Part shown: positions 59,672-64,000 of the stretch, one piece after another
How positions within the stretch are numbered: position 1 is the first letter of the stretch
How the letters are laid out: every line of letters starts with the position of its first letter
Assembly: GCF_964340395.1 (NCBI RefSeq)
Contig: NC_135558.1
Location: 20,970,871 to 21,034,870, forward strand
Direction: 5' to 3'
Origin: Glandiceps talaboti
Taxonomy: Eukaryota; Hemichordata; Enteropneusta; Spengelidae
DNA length: 64,000 nucleotides
The notes under the pieces: model-generated
Databases searched by the model: none
What the model was told of the DNA's origin: nothing
Seen by the model: the letters and a program-made list of their open reading frames with translations, nothing else
Made by a program: the position numbers and the translations under genes

Positions 59672-59710
59672 AAAAAAAATTGGCCGAGTCTGCTGACAGG
59701 CGCAGGTCAC
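59672..59710. mobile_element. Short fragment of the foldback element
   Basis: TTGGCCGAGTCTGCTGACAG followed by GCGCAGGTCAC, preceded by an A run, matches the junction of the A/T-rich and GC-rich modules of 51793-53670. Confidence 0.7.
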
Positions 59711-59929
59711 AAGACACTCCGTAAATTTAAATATTAGACGATGTTATGTCTACTACAAGTTGAATGTTGTTGACAAATAAGTTTATGGACAGTGTTTTTG
59801 GTAAATTTGTTAGAAAATTGAAATTCGAATTGCCTCAAAATTATTTTAGATTCTTAGTTTATTTCATTCATCATTAAAATTTTCTAGGGTTAAAGCTGTA
59901 ACCCTAGACACTGGAATTATTTATAGCCA

Positions 59930-60245
59930 ACCTCAAAAATCCTTTTCCTTTTTTTGTGCATTTGCCAGTCATTATTTTTTCTGAGATTTTGTGTAATTTT
60001 AATAACAATAGATGTTTTTGTAAAATGGTGACTATAATATAAAAGTACAATATTTTACCAACTTTCTGTGTGAAATGTATTTTATAGTGAGTCATCATAT
60101 GAAACCACTAACCACTTTATTACATCGCTAAAACAAAACTGCATAGTGAAGAGCTGAACAACTGAACCACTTCTACATGTTACCAAAATAAAAAAATAAA
60201 AAAAACAGTGGAGCTATTCTGACCGAGAGGTCGCTTGTTAAATAT
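59930..60245. repeat. Dispersed repeat, inverted partner of 30225-30535
   Basis: Reverse complement of the copy in ACADM intron 8 over about 300 bases with small indels. It lies directly beside the start of the 151-bp satellite. Confidence 0.8.
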
Positions 60246-60269
60246 ACACAGCATGCCCAGTATACATAC

Positions 60270-63200
60270 ATACAATGGCATACATATGCACCTCAATTTG
60301 TTTCATGATACAATCCAATATGGCCACCTCGCAGCCATTTTGTTTGCAAATTTTAACTATCTAAAGCCATAACTCGGACATGCTTGAACAGATCTCATTC
60401 AAAGTTGGTATTAGGACAGTGTCCTATGACATACATGTGCATATTCATTTTTGTTGTGATACGATCCAATTATGGCTGCCTGGCAGCCATTTTTTGTGAA
60501 TTTTCCATGTCCAAAGCCATAACTCGGACATGCTTGAACAGATCTCATTCAAAGTTGGTATTAGGACAGTGTTCTATGACATATATGAGCATATTCAGTG
60601 TTGTCGTGATATGATCCAATATGGCTGCCTGGCAGCCATTTTTTTGTGAATTTTCCATGTCCAAAGCCATAACTCAGACATGCTTGAACAGATCTCATTC
60701 AAAGTTGGTATTAGGACAGTGTTCTATGAAAATACATGTGCATATTCATTTTTGTCACGATACGATCCAATATGGCTGCCTGTCAGCCATTTTGTTTGCA
60801 AATATTCCATGTCCAAAGCCATAACTTAGACATGCTTGAACAGATCTCATTCAAAGATGGTATTAGGACAGTGTTCTATGATATACATGTGCATATTCAT
60901 TTTTGTCGCAATACGATCAAATATGGCTGCCTGGCAGCCATTTTTCTTGCGAATGTTCCATGTCCAAAGCCATAACTCAGACATGCTTGAACAGATCTCA
61001 TTCAAAGTTGGTATTAGGACAGTGTTCTATGACATATATGAGCATATTCAGTTTAGTCGTGATACAATCCAATATGGCTGCCTGGCAGCCATTTTGTTTG
61101 TGAATTTTCCATGTCCAAAGCCATAACTCAGACATGCTTGAACAGATCTCATTCAAAGGTGGTATTAGGACAGTGTTCTATGAAAATACATGTGCATATC
61201 AATTTTTGTCACGATACGATCCAATATGGCTGCCTGTCAGCCATTTTGTTTGCGAATTTTCCATGTCCAAAGCCATAACTCGGACATGCTTGAACAAATC
61301 TCATTCAGAGTTGGTATTAGGACAGTGTTCTATGACATACATGTGCATATTCATTTTTGTTGTGATACGATCCAATATGGCTTCCTGGATGCCATTTTGT
61401 TTGTGAATTTTCCATGTCCAAAGCCATAACTCAGACATGCTTGAACAGATCTCATTCAAAGTTGGTATTAGGACAGTGTTCTATGACATATATGAGCATA
61501 TTCAGTTTAGTCGTGATACGATCCAATGTGGCTGCCTGGCAGCCATTTTTTTGCAAATATTCCATGTCCAAAGCCATAACTTAGACATGCTTGAACAGAT
61601 CTCATTCAAAGATGGTATTAGGACAGTGTTCTATGATATACATGTGCATATTCATTTTTGTCGCAATACGATCAAATATGGCTGCCTGGATGCCATTTTG
61701 TTTGTGAATTTTCCATGTCCAAAGCCATAACTCAGACATGCTTGAACAGATCTCATTCAAAGTTGGTATTAGGACAGTGTTCTATGACATATATGAGCAT
61801 ATTCAGTTTAGTCGTGATACAATCCAATATGGCTGCCTGGCAGCCATTTTGTTTGTGAAGTTTCCATGTCCAAAGCCATAACTCAGACATGCTTGAACAG
61901 ATCTCATTCAAAGGTGGTATTAGGACAGTGTTCTATGAAAATACATGTGCATATCAATTTTTGTCACGATACGATCCAATATGGCTGCCTGTCAGCCATT
62001 TTGTTTGTGAATTTTCCATGTCCAAAGCCATAACTCAGACATGCTTGAACAGATCTCATTCAAAGTTGGTATTAGGACAGTGTTCAATGACATACATGTG
62101 TATATTCATTGTTGTTGTGATACAATCCAATATGGCTGCCTAGCAGCCATTTTGTTGTGAATTTTCCATGTCCAAAGCCATAACTCAGACATGCTTGAAC
62201 AGATCTCATTCAAAGTTGGTATTTGGACAGTGTTCTATGACATATATGAGCATATTCAGTTTAGTCGTGATACGATCCAATGTGGCTGCCTGGCAGCCAT
62301 TTTGTTTGCAAATATTCCATGTCCAAAGCCATAACTTAGACATGCTTGAACAGATCTCATTCAAAGATGGTATTAGGACAGTGTTCTATGATATACATGT
62401 GCATATTCATTTTTGTCGCAATACGATCAAATATGGCTGCCTGGATGCCATTTTGTTTGTGAATTTTCCATGTCCAAAGCCATAACTCAGACATGCTTGA
62501 ACAGATCTCATTCAAAGTTGGTATTAGGACAGTGTTCTATGACATATATGAGCATATTCAGTTTAGTCGTGATACAATCCAATATGGCTGCCTGGCAGCC
62601 ATTTTGTTTGTGAAGTTTCCATGTCCAAAGCCATAACTCAGACATGCTTGAACAGATCTCATTCAAAGGTGGTATTAGGACAGTGTTCTATGAAAATACA
62701 TGTGCATATCAATTTTTGTCACGATACGATCCAATATGGCTGCCTGTCAGCCATTTTGTTTGTGAATTTTCCATGTCCAAAGCCATAACTCAGACATGCT
62801 TGAACAGATCTCATTCAAAGTTGGTATTAGGACAGTGTTCAATGACATACATGTGTATATTCATTGTTGTTGTGATACAATCCAATATGGCTGCCTAGCA
62901 GCCATTTTGTTGTGAATTTTCCATGTCCAAAGCCATAACTCAGACATGCTTGAACAGATCTCATTCAAAGTTGGTATTTGGACAGTGTTCTATGACATAT
63001 ATGAGCATATTCAGTTTAGTCGTGATACGATCCAATGTGGCTGCCTGGCAGCCATTTTGTTTGCAAATATTCCATGTCCAAAGCCATAACTTAGACATGC
63101 TTGAACAGATCTCATTCAAAGATGGTATTAGGACAGTGTTCTATGATATACATGTGCATATTCATTTTTGTCGCAATACGATCAAATATGGCTGCCTGGA

Positions 63201-64000
63201 TGCCATTTTGTTTGTGAATTTTCCATGTCCAAAGCCATAACTCAGACATGCTTGAACAGATCTCATTCAAAGTTGGTATTAGGACAGTGTTCTATGACAT
63301 ATATGAGCATATTCAGTTTAGTCGTGATACGATCCAATGTGGCTGCCTGGCAGCCATTTTGTTTGCAAATATTCCATGTCCAAAGCCATAACTTAGACAT
63401 GCTTGAACAGATCTCATTCAAAGATGGTATTAGGACAGTGTTCTATGATATACATGTGCATATTCATTTTTGTCGCAATACGATCAAATATGGCTGCCTG
63501 GATGCCATTTTGTTTGTGAATTTTCCATGTCCAAAGCCATAACTCAGACATGCTTGAACAGATCTCATTCAAAGTTGGTATTAGGACAGTGTCCTATGAC
63601 ATACATGTGCATATTCATTTTTGTTGTGATACGATCCAATTATGGCTGCCTGGCAGCCATTTTTTGTGAATTTTCCATGTCCAAAGCCATAACTCGGACA
63701 TGCTTGAACAGATCTCATTCAAAGTTGGTATTAGGACAGTGTTCTATGACATATATGAGCATATTCAGTGTTGTCGTGATATGATCCAATATGGCTGCCT
63801 GGCAGCCATTTTTTTGTGAATTTTCCATGTCCAAAGCCATAACTCAGACATGCTTGAACAGATCTCATTCAAAGTTGGTATTAGGACAGTGTTCAATGAC
63901 ATACATGTGTATATTCATTGTTGTTGTGATACAATCCAATATGGCTGCCTAGCAGCCATTTTGTTGTGAATTTTCCATGTCCAAAGCCATAACTCAGACA
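60270..64000. repeat. 151-bp satellite array, about 25 copies, with a 755-bp higher-order repeat
   Basis: The unit includes CCAAAGCCATAACTCAGACA, TGCTTGAACAGATCTCATTC, AAAGTTGGTATTAGGACAGT and the palindrome ATGGCTGCCTGGCAGCCAT. CCAAAG recurs at 60511, 60661, 60813, 60964, 61115 and 61267. Variant markers repeat every 755 bases (five units): for example GAAGTTTCC at 61857 and 62612. The first units (60364-60640) recur near 63535-63811. The array runs off the right edge. Open frames across it change phase every unit and are not genes. Confidence 0.96.

Noticed and set aside
60384-63784. Long overlapping open frames rich in NRSHSKLVLGQC-like text
   Set aside because: They are translations of the 151-bp satellite. 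The period is not a multiple of three, all frames shift each unit, and there is no gene context.

Overview
This is a window of animal nuclear DNA. It is AT-rich and intron-rich, has spliceosomal GT-AG junctions throughout, and is densely packed with minisatellites, microsatellites, foldback elements and other repeats. Three genes can be reconstructed exon by exon: ODF2/cenexin (minus strand, 3' end beyond the left edge), TRUB2 (plus, complete) and ACADM (minus, complete). All three resemble their vertebrate orthologues closely. This repertoire, the 2-8 kb introns and the repeat style suggest a marine invertebrate, most likely a deuterostome such as a hemichordate, cephalochordate or echinoderm. 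The species cannot be fixed from sequence reading alone. I found no viral, prokaryotic, CRISPR or toxin-like gene.

Layout. 1-11,400: ODF2, with eleven coding exons and one upstream non-coding exon, 557 residues visible. 11,400-11,900: a compact shared promoter region with a CRE palindrome and an inverted CCAAT box. 11,900-22,381: TRUB2, six exons coding for 340 residues. Its introns carry a hAT-like MITE, a 160-bp palindrome, a dead LINE with a 49-bp tandem expansion inside its reverse transcriptase, and several short arrays. 22,382-26,283: gap between the convergent TRUB2 and ACADM 3' ends, holding repeats and one acidic ORF. 26,284-46,462: ACADM, eleven exons coding for 427 residues. Its introns carry a 32-bp array, a 52-bp array and a 20-bp array (about 80 copies), plus MITEs and a tRNA-like SINE head. 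46,463-60,270: no recognisable gene; microsatellites, foldback elements and a 1.9-kb palindromic element with an extra half copy. 60,270-64,000: a 151-bp satellite with a 755-bp higher-order repeat, running off the right edge.

How the genes relate. ODF2 (centriole appendage/ciliary scaffold) and TRUB2 (mitochondrial pseudouridine synthase) are head-to-head. Both orthologues also lie in human 9q34.11, so this linkage may be ancient. ACADM (mitochondrial medium-chain acyl-CoA dehydrogenase) is tail-to-tail with TRUB2; in human it is on another chromosome. The most interesting structure is that two ACADM minisatellites begin exactly at 5' splice sites, one making about 80 intronic copies of a donor-like sequence, while a third junction carries a duplicated 3' splice site. 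No wholly new biochemical system was recognised; the unusual material is structural DNA.
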